Below the pieces are notes generated by a model. It saw only the letters and a program-made list of their open reading frames with translations, had not been told where the DNA came from and made no database searches. A stretch of DNA of 15,241 bases from Candidatus Altarchaeota archaeon (GTDB lineage Archaea; Altiarchaeota; Altiarchaeia; JAFGQM01): positions 1 through 15,241 of the forward strand of contig JAFGQM010000113.1 of NCBI GenBank assembly GCA_016935655.1, read 5' to 3'. Positions 7,616 to 14,349 of this stretch are shown here, one piece after another (the first letter of the stretch is position 1; the number at the start of each line of letters is the position of its first letter). The translations under genes were made by a program, and so were the position numbers.

Positions 7616-7739
7616 TGCGGGGGACGCGATTCGAACGCGCGCAGACCTAAGTCACACGGCCCTCAACCGTGCCCGTCTGGTCCACGACCCCGAATATCCT
7701 GACGGGGGAACGTGATTGACCTGGCTCCGGCACCCCCGC
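7616..7739 (-). tRNA. tRNA-Leu (GAG) with a 39-nt D-arm intron
   Basis: Minus strand. The acceptor GCGGGGG pairs with CCCCCGC. The D loop has AGCCAGGTCAA. The anticodon stem CACGG/CCGTG encloses the loop TTGAGGG (anticodon GAG, Leu). The class II variable arm is TGACTTAGGTCTGC, and the T arm is GCGCG-TTCGAAT-CGCGT. The D stem is broken by an insertion at 7677-7715. Removing it joins GGTCAA to ACGGG and restores C10-G25, C11-G24 and G12-C23. Exons are 7716-7739 and 7616-7676, 85 nt mature with discriminator A and no encoded CCA. The gene sits between rpoD (27-base gap) and rpl18e in the same orientation. Confidence 0.95.
7677..7715 (-). other. Noncanonical tRNA intron with a perfect bulge-helix-bulge
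   Basis: The intron lies between tRNA positions 21 and 22. The exon strand GGTC pairs with GACC near the intron 3' end, forming the central 4-bp helix. The 5' bulge is AAT (cut AA|T) and the 3' bulge is AGA (cut AG|A), each exactly three bases. The intron hairpin stacks on top with CACG/CGTG and then CCCC/GGGG around an A/T-containing loop. Cutting at these sites gives a normal leucine tRNA body, which independently confirms the ends. Confidence 0.94.
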
Positions 7740-7766
7740 ATAAAAATGTGTGATAAACCAGGATGG

Positions 7767-8543
7767 TTACTTCTTAGCTTTCTTTTTGACCTCCTTTTTG
7801 CTCTTCTTGGCTTTCTTTTCCTTCGGTTTCTCTTGTTTTTTCCCTGTTTTCCCCTTCTTCGCTGTCTTAGCCTTCACTTTCTTTTCCTTTGGCTTCTCAT
7901 CAGCTTCGGTCTTTTTCACCTTCTTCGGCTTTTTTGACTCCTCAAAGGCTTTCTCAAAATCGTCTATTTGACGCTCAAGTATTGACAATGCCTCATCCAT
8001 TATCTCGGAAGGCTTTAGATTGTTGTATGACTCGACAAAAAATTCATAGTCCTTATCGTTTATTTGGTTATACGAGGCTATCGCACTTTGGAATTTGGTG
8101 TGTTTCATTCCCTTGCCAAGATTGGCGACCATCTCGATCCTTATTTTCTGACCGTTGCCCAGCTTTACTATCGGTATCTTCTCGTAGACCGGCTTTATCT
8201 TTGGATCCCTGGACTTTATGTCCTTTGAGTAGACGACCCCTGGACCCACCTTCTCCAGTATAAGATTCACTTGGCATCTGGCACATCCCTCGCCACCGCA
8301 TTTGCACTCCTCTTTCAGAGAATAGGTCTTTAGATCCGTACTAAGCGGTATCAACCCCAATCTCTTCGCAATCAATTCGTCATAAAGAGGAGAGCTGTTT
8401 TCATATACAGTCAACTCTTCCACCGCCATCGAGAGGATATCCGAGATTATTACCCTCCTGATGCTGTTCAGAAAAGTGTAATTAGCGTCTTTGACCAAAA
8501 ATTTCTCCTTGTTCTCCTTTTTCTCAAGAGTTTGGATTTTCAT
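7767..8543 (-). CDS. rpoD: DNA-directed RNA polymerase subunit Rpo3 (RpoD) with a Lys-rich tail
   Basis: This is RpoD (Rpo3, the Rpb3/alpha homologue), the assembly platform subunit of archaeal RNA polymerase. The dimerisation domain starts with NYTFLNSIRRVIISDILSMA (residues 21-40) and then AVEELTVYENSS and DELIAKRLGLIPL. The insert domain holds a four-cysteine cluster C80, C82, C87, C90 (CKCGGEGCARC), as in the zinc/metal loop of Rpb3-type proteins. I see no ferredoxin-like domain 3, which carries an Fe-S cluster in some archaea. Residues 204-258 form a tail in which about 30 of 55 residues are Lys, unlike typical RpoD. The ATG adjoins the rps11 stop directly and has AGGAGG upstream. Confidence 0.96.
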   Translation of the reverse strand: MKIQTLEKKENKEKFLVKDANYTFLNSIRRVIISDILSMAVEELTVYENSSPLYDELIAKRLGLIPLSTDLKTYSLKEECKCGGEGCARCQVNLILEKVGPGVVYSKDIKSRDPKIKPVYEKIPIVKLGNGQKIRIEMVANLGKGMKHTKFQSAIASYNQINDKDYEFFVESYNNLKPSEIMDEALSILERQIDDFEKAFEESKKPKKVKKTEADEKPKEKKVKAKTAKKGKTGKKQEKPKEKKAKKSKKEVKKKAKK

Positions 8544-9131
8544 TTATACCCTCCTACCCCTCTTACCGCCAGGCGGCTTGCAGCCCCCGTGCGGAATCGG
8601 AGTGACATCCTCAATTCTTCGAATCTTTACACCTGCCCTAGCAAACCCCTTTATTACCGCTGAAGCAGCCCTTCCAGGACTCTTCTGGCCCGCATGGCCC
8701 CCCTTACCCCTTAACAGGATGTCTATCTTCCTCATCCCTTTATCCTTTATCTTCTCCGCCACGATCTTCGCTATCTGGATTGCGGCAAATGGAGTTCTCT
8801 CTTCCCTGCCGCTCTTGACAACCATCCCTCCCGACGCCGAAGCAAGGGTTTCGGCACCTGACATGTCTGTTACTGTTATTATCGTGTTATTCTTGGAGGA
8901 ATAAACATGTGCCACTCCGATAAACTCTGATTTAGATGATCTAGCTTCTTCTACTACGACCTCGATTTTTTCATCCTCTTTAGGTACCTGAACTTCTGTA
9001 GCCTTCTTTTCTTCTACGGCCTTCGTCTCTAAAGTGGCCTTCTTCTCTTTTTCGGCCGATTTCCCCTTCTTTACTGCCTTGGCCTTTGTCTTCTTCTCCT
9101 TTTCCTCTTTTTTCTCTGTTTTCTTAGCCAT
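8544..9131 (-). CDS. rps11: Small ribosomal subunit protein uS11 with an N-terminal charged extension
   Basis: This is ribosomal protein uS11 of the 30S platform. The conserved core starts near residue 70 with FIGVAHVYSSKNNTIITVTD. It includes GGMVVKSGREERTPFAAIQI, GGHAGQKSPGRAASAVIKGF and the C-terminus VTPIPHGGCKPPGGKRGRRV. Residues 1 to about 66 are a Lys/Glu/Ala-rich low-complexity extension beginning MAKKTEKKEEKEKKTKAKAV. The start at 9129-9131 overlaps the rps4 stop by 8 bases, and no better start lies before the core, so the extension seems genuine. Total length is 195 residues against about 130 for the core family. Confidence 0.95.
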   Translation of the reverse strand: MAKKTEKKEEKEKKTKAKAVKKGKSAEKEKKATLETKAVEEKKATEVQVPKEDEKIEVVVEEARSSKSEFIGVAHVYSSKNNTIITVTDMSGAETLASASGGMVVKSGREERTPFAAIQIAKIVAEKIKDKGMRKIDILLRGKGGHAGQKSPGRAASAVIKGFARAGVKIRRIEDVTPIPHGGCKPPGGKRGRRV

Positions 9132-9879
9132 TTGTCGTCTCTTTGACTTCCTCGGTCTTGTCTGTTGGTTTGACTTCCTCAGTTTCCACGGTCCCGTCTA
9201 CAATCTCTTCTGTTGCGTCTAGGGGAACGTCACCCGGATCGGGAGCCTCATCAACATTAGCTATAACCGGGAGTACCTTCTGGATTATTGATCTTGGTCT
9301 TTGTCTCGGCCTTTTGCCTTTCCTCCACTTATCCCTCGTAACCCTCTCCTGCCTTTTCTCTGGCACAGCCTTCTTTTCAACCTTCCTCATCGGATGCTCG
9401 GGATTTGATAGGCTGGAATTGCCGTAAAAGGAGATGGATTCCTCTTCGACCTTGGTAAGCAGATGTCCTGGGACAGTCATTCGTTGCCCGTTAACAGCTA
9501 TGTGGCCGTGTATTATAAACTGCCTCGCCTGGTCAACAGACAAACTCAGGTTCTTTCTGTACACCTGTGTCTGTAGGCGTCTCTCCAGTATATCCTCCGT
9601 TCTAAGCTTAAGTACGTCCTCAAGTTTCCCATCAGCAGTCAAAAGACCCATGCCCTTAAGCCTTCCCAGGAAATCTGCAGTCGTCTTCTCATCAGGATGC
9701 GCAAGCAGGCTCCTAGCAAGGGTTCTCAAACGGCCGACCTCGCTCTTTGCCTTCCATACTTCCTTGTTGTTCTTAAGACCGAAATTTTTTATTATCTCCG
9801 ACTCCTCTTCTATCCTGTCAACCTTGAAGAGATTTTGTGGTCTGCTATATTTCCTGCGTTGTTTTTTTGGTTGACCCAT
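9124..9879 (-). CDS. rps4: Small ribosomal subunit protein uS4 with a C-terminal extension
   Basis: This is ribosomal protein uS4, a primary 16S rRNA binder. The family opening KKQRRKYSRPQNLFKVDRIE (residues 5-24) and the S4 RNA-binding domain (about 100-150, with ERRLQTQVYRKNLSLSVDQA, FIIHGHIAVNGQ and VPGHL) are clear. The protein is 251 residues, while archaeal uS4 is usually near 180. From about 166 a basic stretch (EKRQERVTRDKWRKGKRPRQ) leads to an acidic Glu/Thr/Asp-rich end. The ATG lies one base after the rps13 stop. Confidence 0.95.
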   Translation of the reverse strand: MGQPKKQRRKYSRPQNLFKVDRIEEESEIIKNFGLKNNKEVWKAKSEVGRLRTLARSLLAHPDEKTTADFLGRLKGMGLLTADGKLEDVLKLRTEDILERRLQTQVYRKNLSLSVDQARQFIIHGHIAVNGQRMTVPGHLLTKVEEESISFYGNSSLSNPEHPMRKVEKKAVPEKRQERVTRDKWRKGKRPRQRPRSIIQKVLPVIANVDEAPDPGDVPLDATEEIVDGTVETEEVKPTDKTEEVKETTNG

Positions 9880-9880
9880 C

Positions 9881-10381
9881 TTATGTCTTGCCAGCCTTTA
9901 CATCTTTCTTTCTCTGTACGCCGACGGAGACCTGGCCCCTGCCCGTAGAGGCGGTCCTCTGGCCACGGACCTTTAGACCGCGTGCATGTCTCAGTCCCTT
10001 GTAAGACTTGATAGCACCCATGCGATCTATGTCCTCCTTCTTGTGGATTATCAGGTCGGAGGTAGTCAAGTGCATATCACGGCCAGTATCATAATCGTTC
10101 TGTCGGTTGAAAACCCATTTCGGTATATTCAACTTTGCAGGGTCATTGATAGCAGACTCTATCCTCTGGATGTCGGACTCGGACAATGTACCGATTTTCC
10201 GGTTAGGGTCGTATTTCAGGTTTGTACAAATGGCGTTAGAAAAATTAAAGCCTACACCTTTTATCCTGGTAAGGCCGAACACCAGTTTTTTATTGCCGTC
10301 TATATCGGTATCCTTAACCCGTATAATAAGCTGCAGCTCGTCTGATTTCTCCTTTGTATCCTCTTTCTTAGCGTCTTCCAT
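9881..10381 (-). CDS. rps13: Small ribosomal subunit protein uS13
   Basis: This is ribosomal protein uS13 in the 30S head, which bridges to the 50S subunit and touches P-site tRNA. Conserved segments are IIRVKDTDIDGNKKLVFGLT, RIKGVGFNFSNAIC, IPKWVFNRQNDYDTGRD, and the basic end SYKGLRHARGLKVRGQRTAS with the following TGRG. It has 166 residues, with about 15 charged N-terminal residues before the core. The start codon has GAGGTT upstream at good spacing, inside the 9-base gap after the rpiA stop, so rpiA and the ribosomal genes share a transcript. Confidence 0.95.
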   Translation of the reverse strand: MEDAKKEDTKEKSDELQLIIRVKDTDIDGNKKLVFGLTRIKGVGFNFSNAICTNLKYDPNRKIGTLSESDIQRIESAINDPAKLNIPKWVFNRQNDYDTGRDMHLTTSDLIIHKKEDIDRMGAIKSYKGLRHARGLKVRGQRTASTGRGQVSVGVQRKKDVKAGKT

Positions 10382-10390
10382 CGAAGAACC

Positions 10391-11167
10391 TCATTGAGTT
10401 CCTTCTACGATTTCCACCCTGCCGTCAAAATGGCCAACAAAAACCCTATCTGGTTTTCGTAGAGTGAACAATCCGTTGTCAATGACACCGGGTATCGAGT
10501 TCAAATCGACTTCAAGCCTAACTATAGGCTCGCCGACTCTTAAAGAAACATCGAGGATATAATTAGAATTGTCGCTTATAAAAACCTTTCCTTCCCTATG
10601 CCTTAGTGTTACATCGCCGTATTTGGCCAGCTTCTTCTTCACTTCTTCCACACTGTCACCCGACACCTCCACGGCTACCGGGAACGAGGACGCCAGGTTT
10701 TTGACCATTTTTGTTTCGTCAACGACGACGTAAAAGAGCTTTGAAGCATTAGCCACTACCTTCTCCCGCACATGCGCGCCTCCGCCACCTTTTATTAAAT
10801 CGAAGGTGGGACCGACCCTGTCTGCGCCATCTATCGTTATATCGATGGGTGTATGTTTCTTCAGAAAATTTTTTTGGAAGTTCTGCGGGTTTTCCAAGGC
10901 TTCTAGGGGTATATTGTCATAGATTATGTTCTCCTTAAGGAAATCTTCATAGGGGATCACGTCTATCCCCTCTCTTCTTGCTAGTTTCTCTATTGCCACT
11001 GACGAGGGGACGCCACGTATCCTGAGACCGGTCGACACCCTCCCACCCAGCCTCTTTACAGCGAGCTCTGCCGTGCTGCCAGTACCCAAGCCGACCACCA
11101 TGCCATCTTCCACGAAGTCGGCAGCCATGTTGGCAGCCGCTTTCTTGGCCAGTGAAGTCTTGTTCAT
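10391..11167 (-). CDS. rpiA: Ribose-5-phosphate isomerase A with an internal insertion
   Basis: This enzyme interconverts ribose 5-phosphate and ribulose 5-phosphate, supplying ribose for nucleotides. Motifs are GLGTGST (26-32, phosphate loop), TIDGAD (111-116, catalytic Asp pair), KGGGGAHVREK (126-136, with K126 and E135 matching catalytic residues), DETK (150-153) and IPGVIDNGLF near the C-terminus. The protein is 258 residues against about 225-230 for the family. The excess is an insertion of roughly 28 residues around 74-105, just before the DGAD motif. DGAD is followed by Arg where Glu is usual. It stands first in the ribosomal operon, 9 bases before rps13, and has its own upstream promoter region. 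Confidence 0.95.
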   Translation of the reverse strand: MNKTSLAKKAAANMAADFVEDGMVVGLGTGSTAELAVKRLGGRVSTGLRIRGVPSSVAIEKLARREGIDVIPYEDFLKENIIYDNIPLEALENPQNFQKNFLKKHTPIDITIDGADRVGPTFDLIKGGGGAHVREKVVANASKLFYVVVDETKMVKNLASSFPVAVEVSGDSVEEVKKKLAKYGDVTLRHREGKVFISDNSNYILDVSLRVGEPIVRLEVDLNSIPGVIDNGLFTLRKPDRVFVGHFDGRVEIVEGTQ

Positions 11168-11182
11168 GGTATTGCAATTCAG

Positions 11183-11200
11183 TGAACACCCCGCTGTTCA
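11183..11200. promoter_or_regulatory. Inverted repeat in the rpiA leader, possible operator or hairpin
   Basis: TGAACA and TGTTCA form 6-base arms separated by 6 bases (CCCCGC on the plus strand). The repeat lies 16-33 bases before the rpiA start codon and close to where transcription would begin if the upstream TATA candidate is used. It could be a repressor site or a short RNA hairpin. Function is inferred. Confidence 0.35.
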
Positions 11201-11220
11201 TGACGAAGATGAATCACGGG

Positions 11221-11230
11221 CTAATATATG
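11221..11230 (-). promoter_or_regulatory. Candidate TATA box for the rpiA-ribosomal protein operon
   Basis: On the minus strand CATATATTAG lies about 55-63 bases before the rpiA ATG, in the only sizeable gap between the ECF operon and rpiA. With the usual archaeal spacing of about 25 bases, transcription would start near 11199, inside the inverted repeat. The flanking transcription-factor-B element is not obvious. Confidence 0.4.
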
Positions 11231-11234
11231 CCCC

Positions 11235-11258
11235 AAGAAAATAAAAACCCATTAAAAT
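11235..11258 (-). terminator. T-rich terminator candidate after the ECF S component
   Basis: Just after the S-component stop, the minus strand runs TTTTAATGGGTTTTTATTTT. Archaeal RNA polymerase terminates at oligo-T tracts, and none of similar strength is seen between the ECF genes. It marks the probable end of the transporter transcript. Confidence 0.45.
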
Positions 11259-11270
11259 CGCTGTTCTGGC

Positions 11271-12011
11271 CTACTGGGGCTTATTTTTGTCTTGATTTGT
11301 AAAAACCAAAAGCTGTCTGGACTTGAATCTTTCTAGAATCCTGATGATCCTACTGCCAAATAGGGCGATAAAAATCGCATTGCCAACGCCATGGAGAGTA
11401 TCCGGCCATAGGCTTAAAAGCTGGAGTGAGACCAATGACTTGATGTTCACTGGAAAGCCGAAGGCCGTGAGAAACCACAGGTTCATTATGAAGCCGAAGC
11501 AGTAACCCCATGCAAGGCCAAACGGTATCAATAGCTTCCGGGGCATCTTCACCCTGCCGAGAAGACCGCTGGACGCGCCAACCAATCCCCACGCAAACAT
11601 CTGGTAGATGGTCCAAGGGCCATGACCAAAGAAGAAATTGGAGATGATGGCAGTCAGCATGCCGACCATGAAGCCGGTGACTGAGCCAAAGGCGTAACCG
11701 GAGCATATGACCAAGAATGTGCAGGGCTGGAGGCTCGGGATAGGGCCAAAGGGGATTCTGGACACTGCAGATACGGCCCCCAGCATTGAGGCCAGTGAAA
11801 TCTCCCTGGCCTTGAGGGCACGGTTCTCAAATTCCAAAACGAATGCGGCTATTGTGAGCACGATTGATATTGATATTAAAATAGTCAGTGTGTCCGGATT
11901 CCGATTGAAGTTGAGCGGGCCTGTAGGATCCAACAGGGAGACTGCGGAAAAGAGCAAAAACACACCTATGCACAAGGCCAAAACAACGCTACTTCTTTTC
12001 ATTTTTTTCAT
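11271..12011 (-). CDS. ECF transporter substrate-binding (S) component, CbrT-like
   Basis: This integral membrane protein of about 246 residues captures a vitamin for an energy-coupling-factor transporter. About six hydrophobic segments are visible, including LALCIGVFLLFSAV near the N-terminus and TFLVICSGYAFG followed by MVGMLTAIISNF in the middle. The central segment FFFGHGPWTIYQMFAWGL resembles S components assigned to cobalamin (CbrT type). Substrate is therefore a tentative guess; riboflavin or another vitamin is possible. I choose the ATG at 12009-12011 because GGGGGGA lies about 8 bases upstream. An in-frame start at 12050 would deepen the overlap with ecfA. The gene starts about 20 bases inside the end of ecfA, suggesting coupled translation. 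Confidence 0.85.
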   Translation of the reverse strand: MKKMKRSSVVLALCIGVFLLFSAVSLLDPTGPLNFNRNPDTLTILISISIVLTIAAFVLEFENRALKAREISLASMLGAVSAVSRIPFGPIPSLQPCTFLVICSGYAFGSVTGFMVGMLTAIISNFFFGHGPWTIYQMFAWGLVGASSGLLGRVKMPRKLLIPFGLAWGYCFGFIMNLWFLTAFGFPVNIKSLVSLQLLSLWPDTLHGVGNAIFIALFGSRIIRILERFKSRQLLVFTNQDKNKPQ

Positions 12012-13380
12012 GAAGAGTCCCCCCTTCCATGAGAAGGACCCTATCGGCAAAACCGTTAAAAAAGTCGGAATCGTGGGTTATCAGGACTACTGAGTTGCCT
12101 TTTTTTCTGTAAGTGTCCAAAAATGCTTTGAGGCAGGATTTTTTGGTTGAATCCATGCCGCGTGTGGGCTCGTCCAGTATCAATACTTTTGGGCCCCCGG
12201 CAACTATCGAGGCTATCGCCACCCTCTCCTTTTCACCTCCGCTGAGGGATCGGGGGTATCGATCCCGGTAAGCCCCAAGTTGGAATTCTGAGAGCAGGGA
12301 GGAGGTTTGTGCGGGTATCAGGCTATCCGGCATACCCAAGTTCTTCATGAAAAAAGAAACCTCGTCATAAACCGTTTCCTCAAACAACAAGTCATTTGGA
12401 TTTTGTGGTACATAGCCTACAAACCTGGAAAGAGAAGACCGGTCCTTAATGCCTTCTTCGTATATGCTCACATAGCCTGAGGTGGGCTTAAGGGTGCCGT
12501 TTATGGTTTTGGCAAGTGTGGTCTTACCGGAGGCATTCGGACCCGTTATAACCAAAAGCTCGCCTTCCTTTATCCGCAGGTCGATATCAGAGAGGATATC
12601 CCTCCTGCCATCATAAGAGAAATGGAGGTCCTTAGCTTCAACTAGCAACTTGCCTTGGCCATTCTCTTTCCCCCCTCCGGCAAAAGTCTTGCGCCTCCTG
12701 CACCGGTCATGTGCCTGGACTATCCTCCCTTCGCGCATATACACGACTCGGTCCGCAAAGCAACTGACACGTTCTATTCTCTGTTCAGCCACCATTATTG
12801 CGACGCCTAGCTCCCTATTCAATACCTTAAGTAAGCTAAAGAGCTCTTGGGTGCTGTCCTCATCCAACTCTGAGGAAGGCTCATCCAAGATCAAAACCCT
12901 GGGTTTCATGGCGAGGACTGATGCGATGACTACCTTCTGCTTTTCCCCGCCCGACAAACGCAGGGGGTCCTTATGGCTCAGCTCTTCTAGGCCCATTTTG
13001 GGAAGAATTTCCTCAATCCGCTCGACAATTAGATTTTGGGGGAGCCCTAGATTTTCCAGACCGAACGCAATCTCGCTCTCGACCTCATTCGTAAGCAACT
13101 GGTTTTCAGGGTCCTGAAAAACCGTGCCCACTACAGTGGCCATCTCCCTGACAGGGGTCTTCTGGACGTCCAAACCATCAACAAAGACCCTCCCAGAGAC
13201 GAGCCCACCGTAAAAATGCGGTATCAGTCCGTTTAGGCACCTAAAAAGCGTGGACTTGCCAGAACCAGAAGGCCCCGTTAAAAGAACAAATTCGCCACTA
13301 TCTATATTAAGGGTAACTTCGTTTAACGCCCCATAGTCTGAGCCGTTATACCGGAATGAGAGTCGTTCTATGTTTATCAT
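11989..13380 (-). CDS. ecfA: ECF transporter ATPase, two fused ABC domains
   Basis: This is the energising subunit of an ECF importer: 463 residues with two ABC ATPase domains in one chain, replacing separate EcfA1 and EcfA2. Domain 1 has Walker A GPSGSGKST (36-44), Q-loop at 89, signature LSGGEKQ (142-148) and Walker B VLILDEP (162-168). Domain 2 has GPNASGKTT (280-288), signature LSGGEKE (379-385) and VLILDEP (399-405). Both domains keep the Walker B glutamate. The H-loop is normal in domain 2 (ITHD, H436), but domain 1 reads MVAEQR, with Gln200 where His is expected. A linker of about 20 residues (rich in Arg, Lys and Gly) joins the domains. The ATG at 13378-13380 lies 35 bases inside the end of ecfT. 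Confidence 0.94.
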   Translation of the reverse strand: MINIERLSFRYNGSDYGALNEVTLNIDSGEFVLLTGPSGSGKSTLFRCLNGLIPHFYGGLVSGRVFVDGLDVQKTPVREMATVVGTVFQDPENQLLTNEVESEIAFGLENLGLPQNLIVERIEEILPKMGLEELSHKDPLRLSGGEKQKVVIASVLAMKPRVLILDEPSSELDEDSTQELFSLLKVLNRELGVAIMVAEQRIERVSCFADRVVYMREGRIVQAHDRCRRRKTFAGGGKENGQGKLLVEAKDLHFSYDGRRDILSDIDLRIKEGELLVITGPNASGKTTLAKTINGTLKPTSGYVSIYEEGIKDRSSLSRFVGYVPQNPNDLLFEETVYDEVSFFMKNLGMPDSLIPAQTSSLLSEFQLGAYRDRYPRSLSGGEKERVAIASIVAGGPKVLILDEPTRGMDSTKKSCLKAFLDTYRKKGNSVVLITHDSDFFNGFADRVLLMEGGTLHEKNEKK

Positions 13381-14263
13381 CCTTTATGACCACAAAAAAC
13401 CACATGAGTGTAAGCAAGAAGAGCAGCAATGGGAGGCTTGCTAACTGAAGGGAGCTCATTGCGCCACCATGAGACTGGTTTGCCCATCCAAGACAAACCG
13501 GGAACAGGAACAGCAGGGGGGACACAGACAGCAATATTAGGGTGTTCTTATAGGGCATCAGGGAGCTTTTGTAAAATGTCCTCTGGGACGAACCAAATGC
13601 CCTCGCCTCCAGAGCCTCTGAGACCTCAACAGACCTCTCCAATGAATTCGAGACTAGTGGTACCAGTATGGGCAATCGCTTCCTCAATCTCTGGACCAGA
13701 GAACCTCCATCAAGATCAAGACCCCTTGAGCTCTGCGCTACGCTTATCCTCTCCAGGTCTTGGGAAAGGAGTGGGATGAACCGAGTAGCCAGAGAGACCA
13801 TGAACACGGATTTATAAGGGAATCTCAATCTGGCCAATGTCGCAAAAATCCCCTCCGGCGGTATGGTAAAACTGAGCAATGCAAATATCGAGATTAATGT
13901 TGTTAATCTTATAGACATGGAAATCCCAAGGAACAGGGACTCATAAGTGAGCTTAACCTGACCGTACAGGGGTAGGTCAAAGTCTGACACGTAGAAGGTC
14001 GACTCGCCATAAGGCGCTATCAGCAGATTCAGGAGTACCATGGACATGGAGATCCAGATTGCAAATTTTATAAATGCTGACCATTGAGGAAAAACACCCG
14101 CCAACATTGAAACCCAGAATGTGGCCAAAAAAATCAGTAGGAGGTGTAGGGGGTTTCCGATAAGCAAGGCTAAAACAACCGCGGAAAAAGACCACGCCAG
14201 CTTTGGCAGGGCATCTAACCGATGAATGCGGTTCGCCCTTTTTTGGTAGCAGAAGTTCTTCAT
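13346..14263 (-). CDS. ecfT: ECF transporter transmembrane component EcfT (CbiQ family)
   Basis: This is the membrane scaffold that couples the ATPases to the S component. It has 305 residues with several hydrophobic segments (about 22-58, 62-84, 108-133 and near the C-terminus 245-292). The coupling region carries the two family motifs: SRG at 179-181 (AQSSRGLDLDG) and ARA at 220-222 (LEARAFG), which contact the ATPases. The start is the ATG at 14261-14263. No ribosome-binding site is visible, which fits a leaderless or short-leader message starting at the upstream promoter. It is first in the operon ecfT-ecfA-S. Confidence 0.93.
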   Translation of the reverse strand: MKNFCYQKRANRIHRLDALPKLAWSFSAVVLALLIGNPLHLLLIFLATFWVSMLAGVFPQWSAFIKFAIWISMSMVLLNLLIAPYGESTFYVSDFDLPLYGQVKLTYESLFLGISMSIRLTTLISIFALLSFTIPPEGIFATLARLRFPYKSVFMVSLATRFIPLLSQDLERISVAQSSRGLDLDGGSLVQRLRKRLPILVPLVSNSLERSVEVSEALEARAFGSSQRTFYKSSLMPYKNTLILLSVSPLLFLFPVCLGWANQSHGGAMSSLQLASLPLLLFLLTLMWFFVVIKDDKHRTTLIPV

Positions 14264-14272
14264 TGTCTATCG

Positions 14273-14289
14273 TTGGATATTATATCCAA
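14273..14289. promoter_or_regulatory. Perfect inverted repeat before ecfT, probable operator
   Basis: TTGGATAT and ATATCCAA face each other around a single central base, 10 bases upstream of the ecfT start codon. The repeat abuts the TATA-like element at 14289-14294. A dimeric repressor bound here would block TBP binding or transcription start. It may be a vitamin- or metal-responsive switch for the transporter (inference). Confidence 0.5.
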
Positions 14290-14316
14290 TATAAGTTGCA
14301 GGACAAAAAATAAATA
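14289..14316 (-). promoter_or_regulatory. Candidate promoter elements for the ECF operon
   Basis: Two TATA-like sequences are visible on the minus strand. TTATAT at 14294-14289 would place the start near 14265, giving a leaderless ecfT message. TATTTATT at about 14316-14309 would give a 20-base leader. The first fits better with the missing ribosome-binding site and lies beside the inverted repeat. The intergenic stretch of 86 bases otherwise shows nothing. Confidence 0.4.
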
Positions 14317-14349
14317 CTTTGGTTTCGGCTGGCTAGTCTACCGGTAGAA

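Noticed and set aside
7716..7971. Phe/Leu-rich plus-strand frames resembling membrane proteins
   Set aside because: They are the complement of the Lys-rich RpoD tail (AAG/AAA read as CTT/TTT) and of the tRNA-Leu gene.
8068..8307. Minus-strand 79-residue frame inside rpoD
   Set aside because: It is an out-of-frame overlap of the RpoD coding sequence with no recognisable motif.
10947..11201. 84-residue minus-strand frame overlapping the start of rpiA
   Set aside because: It is a shifted frame of rpiA; the rpiA frame carries the conserved GLGTGST motif, this one carries none.
11168..11270. Cobalamin or other riboswitch near the ECF genes
   Set aside because: No B12-box or similar conserved riboswitch core is visible here or in the 86 bases before ecfT.
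11350..11706. 118-residue minus-strand frame within the S-component gene
   Set aside because: It is rich in Trp, His and Arg and is out of frame with the membrane protein, which has coherent hydrophobic segments.
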